Part shown: piece after piece, positions 62,701-64,000 of the stretch | Numbering within the stretch: the first letter of the stretch is position 1 | Layout of the letters: each line of letters opens with the position of its first letter | NCBI RefSeq assembly: GCF_051020985.1 | Contig: NW_027475138.1 | Coordinates: forward strand, 620,001 to 684,000 | DNA length: 64,000 nt | From: Nomia melanderi | Lineage: Eukaryota > Arthropoda > Insecta > Hymenoptera > Halictidae | Reading direction: 5' to 3' | The notes under the pieces: generated by a model | What the model saw: the letters and a program-made list of their open reading frames with translations, nothing else | Database searches by the model: none | What the model was told of the DNA's origin: nothing | Translations under genes and position numbers: made by a program

Positions 62701-64000
62701 CAATAAGCCAAAGGGAATTATCTGCAGGAGGCCCTGGCGCATGAATCTGTGCAGCGGGAAGGATCTCGGACCATCAGGGGCCGAGACATCCACCGTCTCA
62801 TGGGGCCGGACACTCAGGGTCAGGGAAAAATCCAATATATATCTGGTGATATCTCGGGTGCTATTACAGATAGCGCAATAAATCAAAGTGCATTGTCTGT
62901 AGGAGGCCCTGGCGCATGAATCTGTGCAGCGGGAACGACCTCGGACCACCAGGGGCCGAGAAAACCACAGTCTCATGGGGCCGGACACTCAGGGTCAGGG
63001 GAAAATCCAATATATATCTGGTGATATCTCTGGTGCTATTAGAGATAGCGCAATAAACCAAAGTGAATTATCTGCAGGAGGCCCTGGCGCATGAATCTGT
63101 GCAACGGGAACGACCTCGGACCACCAGGGGCCAAGAAAACCACAGTCTCATGGGGCCGGATACTCAGGGTGAGGGGAAAATCCAATATAGATCTGGTGAT
63201 ATCTCGGGTGCTATTACAGATAGCGCAATAAATCATAGTGCATTGTCTGTAGGAGACCCTGGCGCATGAATCTGGCCAGCGGGAACGACCTCGGACCACC
63301 AGCGGCCGAGAAAACCACCGTCTCATGGGGCCGGACACTCAGGGTCGGGGAAAAATCCAATATATATCTGGTGATATCTCGGGTGCTATTAGAGATAGCG
63401 CAATAAACCAAAGTGAATTGTCTGCAGGAGGCCCTGGCGCATGAATCTGTGCAGCGGGAACGATCTCGGACCATCAGGGGCCGAGACATCCACCGTCTCA
63501 CGGGGCCGGACACTCAGGGTCAGGGAAAAATCCAATATATATGTGGTGATATCTCGGGTGCTATTACAGATAGCGCAATAAATCAAAGTGCATTGTCTGT
63601 AGTAGGCCCTGGCGCATGAATCTGTGCAGCGGGAACGACCTCGGACCACCAGGGCCCGAGAAAACGACCGTCTCATGGGGCCGGACGCTCAGGGTCAGTG
63701 AAAAATCCAATATATATCTGGTGATATCTCGGGTGCTATTACAGATAGCGCAATAAATCAAAGTGCATTGTCTGTAGGAGGCCCTGGCGCATGAATCTGT
63801 GCAGCGGGAACGACCTCGGACCACCAGGGGCCGAGAAAACCACAGTCCCATGGAGCCGGACACTCAGGGTCAGGGGAAAATCCAGTATATATCTCTTGAT
63901 ATCTCGGGTGCTATTAGAGATAGCGCAATAAACCAAAGTGAATTATCTGCAGGAGGCCCTGGCGCATGAATCTGTGCAGCGGGAACGTCCTCGGACCCCC

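Larger units (their letters stand above)
1..64000. repeat. Satellite array, 175 bp monomer, about 365 head-to-tail copies
   Basis: Landmarks such as the PstI-region motif, GCGCATGAATCTGTGC, GGGGCCGAGAAAAC, CTCAGGGTCAG and GGTGATATCTCGGG recur every 175 bp from the first base to the last, always in one orientation. The consensus starting at base 61 is 175 bp with 92 G+C and 8 CpG. Net phase drift over the window is +2 bp. No interspersed element or unique spacer is visible anywhere, and both edges cut through monomers. A monomer of about 175 bp is in the nucleosome-repeat size range shared by many centromeric satellites (established knowledge). A centromeric or heterochromatic location is inference. 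I do not recognise the family, and strand is arbitrary. Confidence 0.98.
52642..64000. repeat. Class I zone 4, mosaic to the window end
   Basis: About 65 monomers. The stretch 53,063-55,110 recurs at 59,013-61,060 at exactly 34 monomers (5,950 bp). Bases 58,488 onward recur at 63,039 onward (offset 4,551) up to the window end. The segment 52,363-52,900 recurs at 55,339-55,880 (offset 2,976). The array is still in full register at base 64,000. No genes. Confidence 0.86.

Noticed and set aside
61..63619. Plus-strand frames of about 68 codons, some extended to 103
   Set aside because: Same reasoning. The longer ones come from a lost stop or changed start in a variant monomer. There is no ribosome-binding or promoter context that differs from any other monomer.
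387..63936. Hundreds of complementary-strand open frames of 65-100 codons with nearly identical peptides
   Set aside because: They repeat every 175 bp with the satellite. Frame changes each monomer because 175 is not a multiple of 3, stops are at fixed monomer positions, and substitutions show no codon pattern. They are a by-product of repeat sequence conservation.
1..64000. CRISPR array
   Set aside because: Repeats are contiguous 175 bp units with no short repeat/unique spacer structure, and there are no cas genes.

Overview
The whole 64 kb window is one uninterrupted satellite-DNA array. A head-to-tail monomer of 175 bp repeats about 365 times, always in the same orientation, and the array continues past both window edges. 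I see no protein-coding gene, RNA gene, transposon, CRISPR array or unique sequence. An array this long and this strictly periodic points to a eukaryotic chromosome, most likely centromeric or other constitutive heterochromatin read by long-read assembly. I do not recognise the satellite family and cannot name the taxon. The monomer is about 53% GC. It has a GC-rich body with 8 CpG sites (about two thirds of random expectation by hand count) and an AT-rich segment holding an almost invariant EcoRV site (GATATC).

Positions within the monomer are numbered here from the phase that starts at base 61 (GTGAATTATC...). Two linked variants mix along the array. Type P has A4, A8, C13 (a PstI site), G155 and C171. 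Type T has C4, G8, T13 (no PstI site), C155 and T171. On a larger scale there are two classes of monomer. Class I is homogenised, and class II is more diverged and includes six monomers with a 38-base block that differs from consensus at 17 positions.

Layout: 1-600, a class II-like edge; 600-16,100, class I with nested 3-, 5-, 6- and 7-monomer duplications and a 37-40-monomer duplication; 16,100-24,843, class II (block A1, from about 17,920); 24,843-29,800, class I (block B1); 29,800-35,694, a second copy of the class II block (A2); 35,694-39,369, exactly 21 class I monomers made by nested duplication; 39,369-44,670, a second copy of B1 (B2); 44,670-64,000, further class I mosaics of the same modules. 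A unit of about 12 kb (A1+B1) has therefore been duplicated in tandem, and parts of it were then locally amplified or deleted.

Almost every rearrangement is a whole number of monomers. I find only 14 sites, each of 1 or 2 bp, that change the 175 bp phase in 64 kb, and several of these are inherited copies of one event. This is the expected signature of in-register unequal exchange or replication-based recombination. The many short open frames on both strands are shadows of the repeat. Because 175 is not a multiple of 3, the frame changes at every monomer and none stays open for more than about three monomers.
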